This document shows positions 1 through 14,849 of a stretch of DNA of 64,000 bases, one piece after another. The notes under the pieces are model-generated. The model searched no databases, was not told the origin of the DNA, and saw only the letters and a list, made by a program, of their open reading frames with translations. The stretch covers positions 76,325,349-76,389,348 of the forward strand of contig CM075851.1 in assembly GCA_037975125.1 (NCBI GenBank), read 5' to 3'. The translations under genes were made by a program, and so were the position numbers. The stretch's first letter is position 1. Each line of letters opens with the position of its first letter. The DNA comes from Latrodectus hesperus (lineage: Eukaryota > Arthropoda > Arachnida > Araneae > Theridiidae).

Positions 1-200
1 CTCCACCCCTTGAGGATCAGGGGCTGAGGAGAACCCGGATTTAAGAAAGGGATCGTCAGTAATTTCAGCTTTCGCCCCACTACAAGTAGGAATTTGTTGG
101 TTGGAAGGGCTCTTTCGGCAACGGGGTGATTAGTATTTAGAAACGCCCCTTCAATCACTGGGCAAGCAGAGAAAAATTCTGAGAGAGACATGAAAAAGTG
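1..200. other. GC-richer segment at window edge, unidentified
   Basis: This stretch has several G and C runs and is clearly less AT-rich than the sequence that follows. It has no open reading frame worth calling. It could be the end of a dispersed repeat cut off by the window edge or a conserved non-coding segment. The sequence alone does not decide between these. Confidence 0.3.
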
Positions 201-3200
201 CATTACCAAATCTATTTTCAAAAAAGTAAATCTCCAATATTTGAAATGTTCATATCTATATGTATATGGTTTTAATGTTTATCTTATCATTCAGTGATGT
301 TTGTTTTCAAACAACTACTCACTAAGCAATTTTTGCTCAAAAAATAGCTTTCTATAATTTATCTTTATAAATATATTTCAAATGAATTTAACAGTGCCAA
401 AAATCTTCAGCACCACATCTTTATAGGTAAGAAAATATTTTTATTTAATATATTAAAAACATAACTTCCTTTACAACATAGGCTACGAAACAAATCTACG
501 AAGGATTACATTCCAAGGGTAAGGGCAGTTCAAGGCCGATCAAGCACGTGACATGAATGACCCCCACACATTTAGTAGTTGAAATAATAATAAAAAAAGG
601 GGGCTGACTGTTTACTCCTACCTAAGATAGAGTGATTAATAGTTCACACGCACACTTCAAACGCTTCGTTAGTTATTTCTTTCCGTATACCTAACAGTTT
701 TCAAAGACAGTTCACTACCATCTGACTTCAGGTAGATTTGTCTGTCTGCCATGAATTCTTAAAGCCATTTGTCGCTGTCAACAGATATAAAGAAATACAT
801 CAGGTTCAAAAAATAAAATATAAAATTGCAAGCATGGAATATTTCTAAACATGACTCTTTATCACAGAATATTTAAAAAGATATACGCATTCGAAGATTT
901 GAAAGGTATGATAGAATTACATACGATTCCAATTTGATAAACAAAAACATTAAGATAAACTTGCAGAAGAAAATACAGTAAACAAAGATGAAGAAGGTAA
1001 AAACCAAAACTTTGGTAGTCAGCAGAGAGTGTAACGATCTGCAGGAAGAATGCACACGACTTTGAAATCAATCATGTTTTCGAAGCCTTAGTCATGCGCA
1101 TGGGTGCTTATTTAACACTGCAAGAGAAAAACACCAGTACGATTTAAAATTGTTGCGATTTCTTCCAACAGGGGTCGCCATTTTTGACTGTATATGTATA
1201 AAATTGGCTTTAACTACTAGTAATCTAACAATGCTTTGTTGATTTGGTTTCGAATTCGGGCAAAAAAAAATCTTATTTTAGATTTTCGATACTTATTTAA
1301 CTAAAGATTGTTCTATAACAGTAGTTTATCAACTCTAATTAATAACTGGATTAACAGTGCCTTTATTTAGGATGAAAACAGTTAAGATTTATCTCTATCA
1401 AATCAAATTAGATATTACAAAGAAGAATAATTCTTTTTATCCAAGATAAGTGTTAGAAGACGCGAGAAACAAATTATTTGTACAAGAAGCAGAAAAATGA
1501 AAAATATGTATATCCAAATTATTTTTTCTTATAAAACTAGAGAGGAACATCGATTTTTTTTACTGAAGGATAAAATTTTAAAATCTAGATTAATTAATTT
1601 ATGCATGTTCCATATAACTTGTTATTTTGACGAAAACAGTAACAAAATTCAACATTGTAAGAAAACTGAATGAGTTTTGGTTTCATCATCAAATGACATT
1701 TGGAAATTCCATAAAATTAAACGAAGAAAATAAAGAATGTAAAACTGTTGCTTTATATTTCAACATGTTAGTTAGTATGCTGAATAGAATCATCATTAAT
1801 TAGTTTTCTCAAAAGAAAAATTTACCATCACATCTAATGATTTCTTTCACGCACGTTGCAACCCTTTTGACCTTGATGGATGCAAATATATTTGCAGTTG
1901 CAAATGATTATTTCAACCTTATCCTCACATTAACACATCTCAATTTGGAATTTTATCGTTATTTTGTAGACGTGATTTTATTCGTCTATCGGCCATTCAT
2001 TGGAAGTTAACAATTTCTAAATTTGAGGTCTACATTATCGTTACATTTACTTTTATTCGCTTTCATGTTTAGACTAGCATTTCATTTTTGCAGAATTGCT
2101 GTTTTTAATAATCAAGTGGAGACTGTTAGTTTGTCAATTTTCTTAATACTTTGAGACGTTGGATTGTCCCTTTCCTTGCATTGTCGACACTTATTTTAAT
2201 TTCTCAATTTTAATGCTTTTTCTGCTGCTTATTTACATTAATTTTAAGCTGTTAAATGCAAACAATTATCTTTTAATTTTTTAATTCTAATTTAATGAAG
2301 AGATTTTCCTGAAAATGTCATGTTAAAATCAGAAATTCGATGCTACATACATAATGATGAGTTATGACATCGGAATATTACAATTGATCAACTAGTTAAG
2401 ACCCCCCCCAATCAGCACAAAATGTATAAAAATACTATATCTTGGTCAAGAAATAAATTTTAGCAGTAAATTAACATTCTAATCTCTACACACATGAGAA
2501 AAAAATACGTTTAACGCTCGCACATAGATCTATTCAAAATGACAGTCTTTCATTGGGTTAAGGGAATCAAACATCAATTCCTAAAGCAACTAATTCTGTA
2601 GCAAATTTCATGAACTTTATGATCAAGATATTGACCGCAGAAACTAATGCTTTGATTTTAATGTTTCTGAAACATCAACGAAGTTCTTATTTATGTACAA
2701 CTCCTTATCTTCTTGTTACAGTATTAAAAAAATCACTGGACTACGTCAAATTGCTGAAAACACATCTATATTAATTATATTATAAATTAAACTGATAGTT
2801 GAAAGTGTCACTGATACATGATCTGATAAACCACAATAGAAGTGTTCAATGAAACGCAGATAAAATCTTGTGAATTGAAATTTTTATTTCAATTGAAAAT
2901 AATAAAAATTAAAAAAACAGCGTTCTTTCTCTTAAGAAACAGAGAAAAATTTCCAAAAACCATTAATGCTTGGTTGGAGTCCCATGAAGTGGAAACAATC
3001 TCAATATCTATTTATCAACATTGAACTTTAAAAAATTGTTGTTTTTATAAAATACTAATTGAATTCATTAAAAACATTTAAAATTATTTTTATGACTTAT
3101 TAAATTTGTAGCTCTTTCAATTATTTTGCAAGGATTATTATTTTAGATTTACTTTTAGTTTAATTCATTTAGAGCATGAATAGCTTTTTTTCCGGAATTT

Positions 3201-3510
3201 TAAAATATATATTTTCAGTATTAAATTAAATTAATGTTAATAATTATTTACTGAAATATAATTTAATGCCATATAAAATCAAATACGATAATGCAGTTTC
3301 CAGAAGAGTTATAAATATTATAGTAGAAAAGAGTGAGAAGGAAATTCAAAGTGTATGTATATATAAGTTATTTAGAAGAAGAAAATAATTTATTTAACTC
3401 ATATGAAATTATTATTCCTATATATTTTAGTTTATACTCCTACATTATTTTTATTAACCTTCATTATATTCATTTAAGAGTTTTATAATAATGTATATAT
3501 AAGTAGAAAT
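201..3510. other. AT-rich non-coding stretch
   Basis: No supportable gene, RNA or transposon end was seen here. The open frames are short, low in complexity and rich in Phe, Leu, Ile and Lys, as expected by chance in AT-rich DNA. It is either intron or intergenic sequence. Confidence 0.6.
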
Positions 3511-3515
3511 TTAAT

Positions 3516-4232
3516 TATCCGAATCACTTGTGACAGGACCCTGGTCGGATAATCAATAAGTTTATTAATTGAGTTTTTTCGAAGGTCTATTTTAACTAAT
3601 TATTATATGCTGAAAAATGGAAGAAAAGTCACATATTTTTAAAGAAAAAGAACTTTTAAATATTTAAATGAAAAGACAATACGTTTACGTTAAGGTACTT
3701 ACAAGTGCTGTACATTAATACAGTATGTATTATCAGTGCTGTAAATGAAATTCATTGCTTGATGGATATCTCCGACAAAGTCAGATGTTTGACAGCCTTC
3801 ATCCGTTTTTGGACTCCTAAATCATCGTGAGAATTTAACTATGGTCATACATAGGCTGATGCTCCATCTATTTAAGGCAATTTAAAAGTTGGCAAATGCT
3901 TCATTAGTTGAATGTTCGTGTCTGCTTCAACTTGGATATTATGGTCATCCTCCCTTTTGACGCTTTCAATAAGTTTACTATCATTTGCAATTTGAAAAAT
4001 CCAGGGTCTTATTCTCCTAAATATTCAGCACTAATTTCCAGAAATTTTGAAAAGAAATTTTCTGAATCATTCAAGTGATACGTCATTCTCCTAATGTCTT
4101 TTCTCTTCCTTTTCCTTTTCTTGAGCTTATTATATTTTGTCATTTTTCTTCTCTTCTAAAAAAATTATTAATTTATTTTTCTGAAATTCTGAAAGCGGGA
4201 TAATCAACGATTCAGATAGTCAGATTCGGATA
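3516..4232 (-). mobile_element. Tigger/pogo-like DNA transposon remnant, about 717 bp
   Basis: The ends carry a perfect 10-bp terminal inverted repeat: tatccgaatc at 3516-3525 and its complement at 4223-4232. Each end also has an inner motif of the form cgg(g)ataatcaa, near 3546 and 4197. This arrangement of ends resembles Tigger/pogo-type elements. The inside holds a decayed transposase C-terminus on the minus strand, so I infer an internally deleted copy. No clear TA duplication can be recognised because both flanks are AT-rich. The assignment is inferred from end structure and a relic of coding sequence, not from a search. An unrelated foldback element is the alternative. Confidence 0.45.
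3763..3953 (-). pseudogene. Decayed Tigger/pogo-like transposase C-terminus
   Basis: Read on the minus strand in more than one frame, this stretch gives an acidic segment beginning EDDHNIQVEADTNIQ. It is followed by NCLK-stop-MEHQPMYDHS and then by GVQKRMKAVKHLTLSEIS. The order resembles the C-terminal tail of Tigger/pogo transposases, in which an acidic stretch precedes a 'CL.W.E.Q' helix and a basic 'KR...K...L' tail. Reading frame changes and stops break it, including a TAG where the family would have Trp. The catalytic DDE core and the DNA-binding domains are absent. It lies inside the inverted-repeat-bounded element, which supports the reading. The match is by eye and short, so it remains tentative. 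Confidence 0.35.
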
Positions 4233-4236
4233 TATA

Positions 4237-6675
4237 TATATAATTGGAGATTTATTATGCCAATATATAATATCTTTATACCAAATATTATTTTAAAAAC
4301 TTCATGCCAAATAAATATTATTTAATACCGATGTGAAAAAATTGCTTGAGACTTTGACACAAGTTATTGTTCATTTTTGATATTTAGCATTCCACAAATG
4401 ACATAGTCAGTGTCTTGATATTACATTATTTCTGATTCTACTTCATGAAGTTCTTTTCTATCAAAACGACAAAACCAAGTAAATATTCTATTAATATTTA
4501 TGAATGTAATTACCTACACCACTATTGTTATACTCAAAATCTCAAGATACCCAATCAAAGTTTGTAAAGAATTTCATTTTGTTTTAATCATCTAAGACCG
4601 AGGAGTTGAAAAGGTCTGTACATGTTAAACGCACACACATAATCGTAAGGTCCAATGTTCATCCTATGGCACAGATTTTGCCAGTTCAGGTGTGGACTGT
4701 CAAATGATTATAGTTTTTGAAGAGTACATTCATATCGTTAATGTATCACATCTAGAAATTTATTTCAGAATCTAAGAGCTTCCATCGCACAATTGTTTTT
4801 GATTGTGATGATATAAATTAATTAGAATACTAATTAATAAGTTATGTTTTTGTTATGAATAGTTATACTGAATTCGAGTTACGTGATTCTTCTAAATAAT
4901 TTATGATAATAATATTTTTGTAGGTTAAGTTTCGAATCTTTCTTAGCATTCACAGGTTCACAGGATTCGAAAGATTTGGCTTCTAGTATTTTACAGAACC
5001 TCAATTCATATAGCAATAGTCCGAGAGCATTATTTCCATTTTATATTGAAATATTCGTCTTTATAAATGCTTAGGAGTTTTGGGGATCTTTACCTTTGCA
5101 GCATTTTAGTGATTTATTTTTATAAAAATTCCTATTATTTAGAAACACTTCGGCTTTGTACTTTTATACTGGCAAATAAAAGGCTTACTTATAGAAGAAC
5201 ATCATACGTCAAAATTAAAAAGTCCCTTCAACATAAATCGTAACTTATGAGGAAAAGAAAATGCTTGTGGGTTTGACACGCGTTTGTCTCAGTTTTTATG
5301 AGCCCCGTCAGCTTTCAATCAAAAGCTAACAGGACTTCAGAACTGCATCATCAACACTTTCTTTCAGAACTCATTTTTAAGGACGTGCTTGAGTTGCATC
5401 TTCAACATCGCTTCCAACCTCTTTACTTTGTAGACATGTGGCGTTCTCGTTTTTTAGATCCGAGCTGCAAAAGCAGATGAAGGTGTCAAAGGAGTGGTGA
5501 GGGTGTTGGCAAATTTTCTGAAAAGCCCAGCTGACAGGTTGGGGATCATAGGCCATAAAGAGTTTTTTGTAGGGTTGAATACATCGTTGCTGAAGTCATC
5601 ATTTTGATGGTTATAATCAAGAAAAAAGTAAAACGTGACGCGTTGAGAAAGTATGTTACTTACATCTTTTGAAGCTTTTGAAAAAATAAACTAGAGATTA
5701 TATAATTTTGTTACTAGAAGTATGAATATTTTATCAAATTCAATGATGCATGTGTGTTCCTTATCTGCATTTTTTACTAATGATTTTCATAAAATTCGTA
5801 TACGCATTTCATTTTGGATTATATTGCTAAAAATACAATAAATTATATACTATATATATTTTGAAAAGATTTGGTTTGAAGTTATAAATTTCATTACAAA
5901 GGTTTATAAAATGCAAATTGTCTGCATTATATAGATATTTTTTCATATCATATCTGTATCCTTATTTTCAGAAATAAAAATTTAGAAATGTGTTGAAAGT
6001 AATATTTTAGACTAAATCACTCTTACATTTTAAAGAATTTTTTAAGAAAACTTCAATAAGAAACTTCATTGAACTTATTTAATTTTGTGTTGTATGATTT
6101 TATCATTAACTTTTGCAGAGGAATGTAAGAAAATTTTCCCATTGGCTTTTAGGAAAGAGATTTTAGCCCTGCCAAAGACAATATTTGACTTGTTTATGAC
6201 CAAATCCACACAAGCAAACTTCTACCAAAACAAAAACTTGTGCATGTTAAACTTGTTGTTTTCTAACTTTCAACTGTATCACTCCTCACTAGCTAAGTTT
6301 AAGTATCTACTGCCACATTTTGGTCTGAAGGATAAATGTGAATGTGTTTAGTGATGATATGTGATGAGATGAATGTGATGATAAAAATAAATGTGAATGA
6401 GGAGTAAAATGGGTTCTGAGCTGCTAATTTCAAAATAGGAATCGAATACACGAGCTCTTAAAATGAAAGCTTGGTTATTTATATCAACAACGACCCCTCG
6501 ACAAATTTGCCAGAATTTCATCTAAATTGGCGAAATTGTGAGTGCGAATATTTGGAAGGATTGCTCGAGTTGAGGCAGTTTAACGACTGTCTTCTGCAGC
6601 CTGTCTTTAGCCTTTGGATTATTTGGATTGAACCTGCAAATTTACGTTAAGATCTTAAACTCATCGTTCTTCTAA
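4237..6675. other. AT-rich non-coding stretch
   Basis: A few 60-90 residue open frames occur at 5298-5480 and 6085-6351. They have no recognisable domain, and no splice-site pair makes them convincing exons. I see no repeat with defined ends. Confidence 0.55.
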
Positions 6676-6678
6676 GTG

Positions 6679-7972
6679 CACTGCTGGCCACTGTAATTGT
6701 AACATCCTGAAGAAAGCATACAAATAACATGAAATTTACAGCATGCATTAGCGGAGATGAGATATGCAAATGATTAGAATTTCTGCTCAAACGTGCATCA
6801 CACTCGCCTGTGGCGTCACTTCAAAGCGCTATTTAAGGCTTGGAGATTTCGATGATTTCAAGTTCGGCAACTGTGTTTTTTTCAAAAAATCGATCAATTA
6901 TGGCTCCTAGAAAACAGTGATGATTTTTGATCAAGTATCCGAATTCAACAGAGGAAGGATAGTGGCCTACCGAGATAGTGGATTATCTTTCAAGGAAATC
7001 GGTAGTCATGTTGGACGAAACCAAACAACTGTAATGCGGATATGTGATCATTGGATGCAGAAGGGTACGAAGGACGGACATGTTAACGGATCATCCACTA
7101 TCTGCGGCACCATTCGACGCCATTTTGCAGCAGAGTGGTCTGTCCGCCAGACGTCCATTGCTTCGTCTACCCTTGACGCAGAACCACAGATGTCTCCGCC
7201 ACGAATGGTGCGATGATAGAAGGATTTGGACGAAAGAATGGAATGAAACTTTCTTTACTGATGAGTCATACTTCTGTTTACAACATCATGATGATCGCAT
7301 TCGAGTCTGGAGACACCGTGTAGAGAGGATGTTGAACAGCTGCGTGAGAGAGGACGCTTATGCACCGCCACTCTGGTTTTGCACCGGGTATTATGGTATG
7401 GAGTGGTATTGAACACCACTCTCTCTCTCCTTTACTATGCATTGCCAGTAATTTAAACAGCCAGCGCTATATTTCCGAGATGTTGGAGCCAGTTGTCCTT
7501 CCTTGCCTTCAGGGTTTGCCCACAGCCATATTTAAACAGAATAATAAGTGACCATACGTGGCACGCACTGTCCAAGGCTTCTTCGTCAATCGCCAGATTG
7601 AATTGCTTTCTTGCCGGCTCACTCTCCGGATCTTTCGCCGATAGAAAACATGTTGTCCATGGTTGCTCAATGATTGACCCAGATTACATCCCCAGCTGCT
7701 TCACCAGATCACTTTGGGAACGTGTTGAAGCTACTTGGTTTGCTATACCCCAAGAACACATTCAAAATCTCTTTGAATCAATGCCAAAGCATGTGGCAGT
7801 GGTGGTCTCCAACTATGGCGACTATTCTGGCTACTGATTTTGGCAGAAACCACACTTCACAGAAGTCTATAAATTTAATCATTTGATACTTAGTCAACAT
7901 GTTACCAACAAAATTAATTTGCTGTGATATCTCTCGTCTTTCTTAGTGTTGCTATTTTGGTAGCCAGCAGTG
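6679..7972 (+). mobile_element. Tc1-like transposon, degenerate copy (1,294 bp)
   Basis: The element starts at cactgctggcc (6679) and ends at the complementary ggctaccagc-like end with cagtg at 7972, giving imperfect terminal inverted repeats of roughly 30 bp. The outer 10 bases match exactly. The length of about 1.3 kb is normal for Tc1-like elements, which move by cut and paste and duplicate a TA target. The right flank is TA and the left flank is TG, so one copy of the target duplication seems to have mutated. The single encoded gene is broken (see the next entry). Its ends share cactgctgg with the element at 22.95 kb, so both belong to related Tc1-like families. Confidence 0.88.
6917..7837 (+). 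pseudogene. Tc1-like transposase, frameshifted and catalytically altered
   Basis: The product would be a DDE transposase that cuts the element's ends. The N-terminus (from 6917) shows a helix-turn-helix of the Tc1 type, with SFKEIGSHVGRNQTTVMRICDHW. The catalytic core follows in other frames: the first Asp sits in FTDESYF (near 7257-7277), then GIMVWSGI (near 7390). A LNSQRYISEMLEPVVLP segment follows (7453-7503). The C-terminus, with IPQEHIQNLFESMPKHVA and a final YSGY, ends at 7837. At least three frame changes separate these pieces. The second catalytic Asp, normally in a 'QDNA' motif, reads QNN here, so the triad is lost. I chose the start from the first Met ahead of the helix-turn-helix. 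An intact family member is about 340 residues. This copy is dead. Confidence 0.85.

Positions 7973-10397
<2,425 letters not shown>

Positions 10398-10469
<72 letters not shown>
10398..10469. repeat. (TA)n microsatellite, about 72 bp
   Basis: This is an uninterrupted TA tract. It produces artificial Tyr-Ile open frames on both strands, which should not be taken as genes. Confidence 0.97.
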
Positions 10470-10473
<4 letters not shown>

Positions 10474-11439
10474 CTGAGCTTATTATATTTGTTTACTAAA
10501 AATAAATTTGAATTTAATAAACACGTTAAGTATCTTCTTAGGGGTTTCAATAGTTATAAAGTAAAATTAACACAGAACATAAAATATTTTTGCTGAGGTG
10601 TTCAAATATTTTAGGAACAAAACAATGCTCCCAATTAGGAAAGGTTTTCTTCCTAAACTTTTCCAAGAGAAATATGTACATACACATATGGGATAGAGCT
10701 TGCATGCTTTAAAACCATTCTTCTGTCTATAGACAATGAGTTCCAGATGTGGACTACTAAATGATATGGTTACAGTTAGGTTATAAACCCGGAAGGAACG
10801 ACGCTCACTCTCTTAGCAGACGTTTTTTCGAAAGGTGGAATCGCGGTATGAGATCAAAAGGAAATTGTTACAAAAGGAATGTGTATCGGTCATTCACGCG
10901 ACAATGTTTGATTTTTTTTATTGTCCAGGAAGTCCCGAACAGCCAGGTGCTTGATGGCGTATTAGTTGCTGCCACCTCCCTATTGACAGCTGCGTCAACC
11001 CCTCTGATTCATTCACGATCTTCTCCACTTTATCAAGATGTACCAAAATATGTGAAAAAAATTTTATCGACATTTTTTGATGATGAGATTAAATGCACCA
11101 TATGACTCTTGACAAATAAGAATTACATGTCAGTTAATCGCAATAAGTATTGAAGGAAATTTTCCAGTTAGTCCAATAAATTCATAATTATAAAGGTTTC
11201 AAAAATCAGATTTTACCTAAGTCTATTTTTCCTCGATACTGTTTACATATTAATTTCCATAGAGCCATTTCTGAAATGATTATTCAGACTCAAGGTATTT
11301 ATTAAAACAAAAGTTACAATGGAATCATGTAAAACTAAATAGAGTTATGTCCAAAAATGTTTCTCTTAGAAAATGTATACAAATGAAGATACATTACAAT
11401 AAATATGGCTTCCCATAAATAGCTTATCTCTCTTATGAT
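10470..11439. other. Unidentified stretch with one open frame
   Basis: A 114-codon open frame lies at 10761-11105 on the plus strand. Its first half is somewhat GC-richer than the surroundings. It has no domain I recognise and no splice context, so I do not call a gene. It could be relic repeat sequence. Confidence 0.4.
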
Positions 11440-11610
11440 AAAAAGGTATTGCTTCCTTTATCTGACCCAGCTGATGATCAGTACATCACGAAGACCACTG
11501 GATTTACTTTTCTCAAGGCTTAGTACCCACATATTTCTGTGTTGCGGAAGTTAAGAGAAGGAGTCTCCGCGCTCAGGTGTCGATCCCATCACTTGGTCCT
11601 TGTTCAAAAT
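11440..11610 (-). repeat. Possible dispersed-repeat fragment
   Basis: This stretch is clearly GC-richer and more complex than its flanks. On the minus strand it contains gatgggatcgacacctgag, which loosely resembles a tRNA B-box region followed by SINE-body sequence. No A box or target duplication is visible. It may be a SINE fragment or unique conserved sequence. Confidence 0.25.
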
Positions 11611-13960
11611 AAGTCACTGAATGCATTTGAAAGATTCTGACAGTTAAAATATATAGATAGAGAATAACATAATAATGAAAATAACTGCAAATGAAAAACT
11701 AGGGTCTTCTAGAAGGGATATTTGATGTGGTGTAATGACGTCCCGTTAAAAGTTCCTAAACATTCCCACAGTACATTAGCTTCAAACAACAGAAACGCAA
11801 TATGCAAAATGTTTCTGTTGTTCAAGTATGGTTTTATTTTAAAGTTGGAACTTTCCACTTCAAGGAGAGTGATTTTATAACCAAACAAGGAAAATATCTT
11901 GACAAATGAGTTTCGACACATCGTAGTGGATAAAATAACAGCTTAATGCCGTTGTAAGTAATTGAAAGCACTCATTATGTGATTAGATTTAGAGAGATAT
12001 TTTCATAGACAATCTACTTTATTCATGCACTGCAATATAGAACACCAGCTAAAAACATTTTAAACATCCAGTGTGACAGACGTGCTTGCAGAAAACAAAC
12101 ACATCCATCTTCTGTTATACAGTATTGTCTGAAATCAAAATGAGGGCTTATCACTCCAAAGGACTCATTAGACCATGGTGAGCTTAGACCAACACGTTCC
12201 GAATAATGATAAGTATAACGTGACTAATTTGCCGGCAAATATTCTGAAGGTTACAAATTATTTTGCTGATTATAAATTATCGCCAAAATACCTCTGCACT
12301 CTTATTACATTACCTGAATTTTGCATAGATTTTTAATCTCTTTTTATAATCTTACCCATTTATCCAGAGAATAAATAAGAAACATAAAATTCCACCATTT
12401 ATAATGAAAGCCAAATTAATGACCTGTATCTTCATTGCTTTTTTTTAATAGTATAAGAATATTAATGCGATTAAATTTTTAGTTAACTTTTACATACTAT
12501 TTATCAAATAATGTCTTCATAAGATCTAATAAAAGTACTTCCGATGTTTTAATTTGTAAAGTATCATTTATTTGCAGATTATTTACATAATTCAGACATT
12601 AGTTCTCTCTTAAGAAGAGATAAGCTATGGAAAAAAAGACATGCATCAATTAATCGAAAGAGAAAAGGTAGCTTCTTATATAAAATTCAGTTCCCACGAA
12701 AAAAACAAGACTTTCACTGCATTTAAGATCAGATATCGTTTCGAAGTCAATGTCACTTCGGACAGTGACATTTTAAAATGTAAACATTAAGGTTATTTAC
12801 TTTGCATGCATTAATTTTATTTATTTATACGACATTTTTACCAGATTACCGTTTGGTTGAAACAGTTGTTTCTTATTTTAAGTTTCGATTTTAAATAAAA
12901 GTAGTGGAAAAAGGAATTTATGCATCTGCCCAATTTGAAGTTATTCTGTAAACACTCAAAAGACGAGCATTAGAATTTCAATATTTGATTTATATTTGAG
13001 ATTAAAATATTTATATTTGAGATTACGGAAAAATTAAAACCACTATCAAATAATGGAATTAAAACTTTAAGTGTTTGAAAAGTAATAATCTTTCACTATA
13101 TAGACAAATGGAAAAAAGGCTATTTTTGAAATAAAATTATAAAAAAATTTAATTTATGAAGAGAAGTAATGATGAAAGAACTAAATCGAGAACAAATTCG
13201 CGGAGACTCGAGTATTAACTTTACAATATGCAACCTTTAATTTAACAGTATCCAATCTTCAATTTTTTGTAACCAATATTCAGTTTGCAAAATTCACTTA
13301 TTTTTATTTGACTTGGAAGAACTTTTATTATTCTGTTTCTATTCCTTATATTTGAACACCTTAATGCTTAAGCAAGCTAAACTTAAACTTTACCAATATC
13401 TGTTCGCTTAGGTATATAAATGAACAAATACTGAAAACGAACAGGTATTGACATTGTGAACAGAATTTTAACTTTCAGTTTTTGATATATAAATATTGTT
13501 AGAAATATAAGATCTTTATTCCCAGTGTGTAAAGAATATTAAATAATATTTTACTGCAAAAATTAAAATAAAAAGAATTGTTTGCTTGGAGAGAAAAAGC
13601 ATTGTAATTGTATCCAGGAAATAATGGGCTCGATACTGACATCTCTGAAAAATATTATGTTAAGAAAGCTTATGTATATTCACCTGTTATGTGTTCTAAA
13701 GTTTTCCCCACTGGTAGAAGTTAAGAAGGAAAGATAACTATTTGTGTGTGTGTAGTAGTGACTCTAAGTTAAGCAGCGGTTACCTATGTTTAACGATTTT
13801 ATGCACAGATATAGGTAAAAGGAAAACAAATAAAATCTATGGTGAAAAATTAAAAATGAGGTTTTAAATTTATTCATAAACAGATGAATTAAGTATAATC
13901 TGTGACTATTTTGAGACTAAACTAGTTTCATACAAATATTTATATTTTTTCAAGATTTTT
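11611..13960. other. AT-rich non-coding stretch
   Basis: No gene can be supported. The only small structure noted is a 16-bp direct duplication with a 21-bp period at 12989-13025. Confidence 0.55.
12989..13025. repeat. Short tandem duplication, 21-bp period
   Basis: The string tttatatttgagatta occurs at 12989-13004 and again at 13010-13025. It is a simple local duplication with no evident function. Confidence 0.8.
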
Positions 13961-13965
13961 TCCTA

Positions 13966-14460
13966 ATGCCCGACTGATCTTAGAATTAATCCATTCAGGG
14001 CCACAAGGGGTAAAGGTAATGGCAACTTAAACATACATTCATAGTGGTACAGGCGAGCCTCGGACTCTACCTTTAGGTTAACGGGTTTGGAATACTCGCC
14101 CCTCACCAAGTGCCCAGTCATTTTGAACCAAAAGATAATGGTCAAGTGACGAGGTCACACCTGAGCTGGTACCCTGCTCTCCACATCCGCGCCACACCAG
14201 CGGAAGGACTTTGGACGTCATATATTAACGTGGACACGCCCACAACCCAAGGAGCTCTAACAATTTATTGAGGGAGCGTATGCAGTTACTCTAGCAATCA
14301 CTGCCCATGGAAATGATGCATCACTTTGCTGATCTTAGCGAGAAGCAGCGTGAAGCTACTGGAGAAGGGATAGATAAATACACAGACAGAGAAAGGAACA
14401 TCCATGCACAAACCAGGATTCGAACATTGGAACTACTGCTTCGAAGTTAGGGTCGCTAAC
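13966..14460 (-). repeat. tRNA-headed SINE, about 0.5 kb
   Basis: On the minus strand the element begins near 14460 with a tRNA-like head. An A-box-like ttggttagcg (about 14446) is followed about 40 bases later by a B box, gttcgaatcc, within a T-arm-like context (about 14405-14420). These are the internal RNA polymerase III promoter elements from which such retroposons are transcribed. A long body runs to about 13966 and is markedly GC-richer than its surroundings. No clear target duplication was found. SINEs depend on the reverse transcriptase of a partner LINE, which is not in this window. A 60-residue open frame inside it (13963-14145) is not a gene. Confidence 0.65.
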
Positions 14461-14578
14461 CAATCCAATATTCGTCGGTTTGTTTTTCAATATAGAATTA
14501 AGCTTTTTCTTTCGTCACGTGATGAGTTTAAGTGGATTAAAATAATACTTGGAGGTATTAAGTTTACTTAAAGTTATT

Positions 14579-14599
14579 CTATATATATATATATATATA
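14579..14599. repeat. Short (TA)n tract
   Basis: This is a short alternating TA tract of about 20 bp. Confidence 0.85.
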
Positions 14600-14831
14600 C
14601 TTCGTTTACATGAAAGATATATTTCTTATACTTTTAGACTTTTTTTTCATATTAGTTATGAAATTAAATAAATAATTAAAATCATATATAAAAAGTATAT
14701 AAAAACATTTACTAAATTAATAACAAAGTTATTACAAATTTTTCGACATATGTGTGTGTGATTTACTTAAATAATTTCCACTACTATGTTTTACAGAACA
14801 TAAATATGTATAACTAAAGTAATTTCGCTTT

Positions 14832-14849
14832 TCTCTCTCTCTCTCTCTC
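14832..14849. repeat. Short (CT)n tract
   Basis: This is a simple pyrimidine dinucleotide repeat. Confidence 0.9.
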
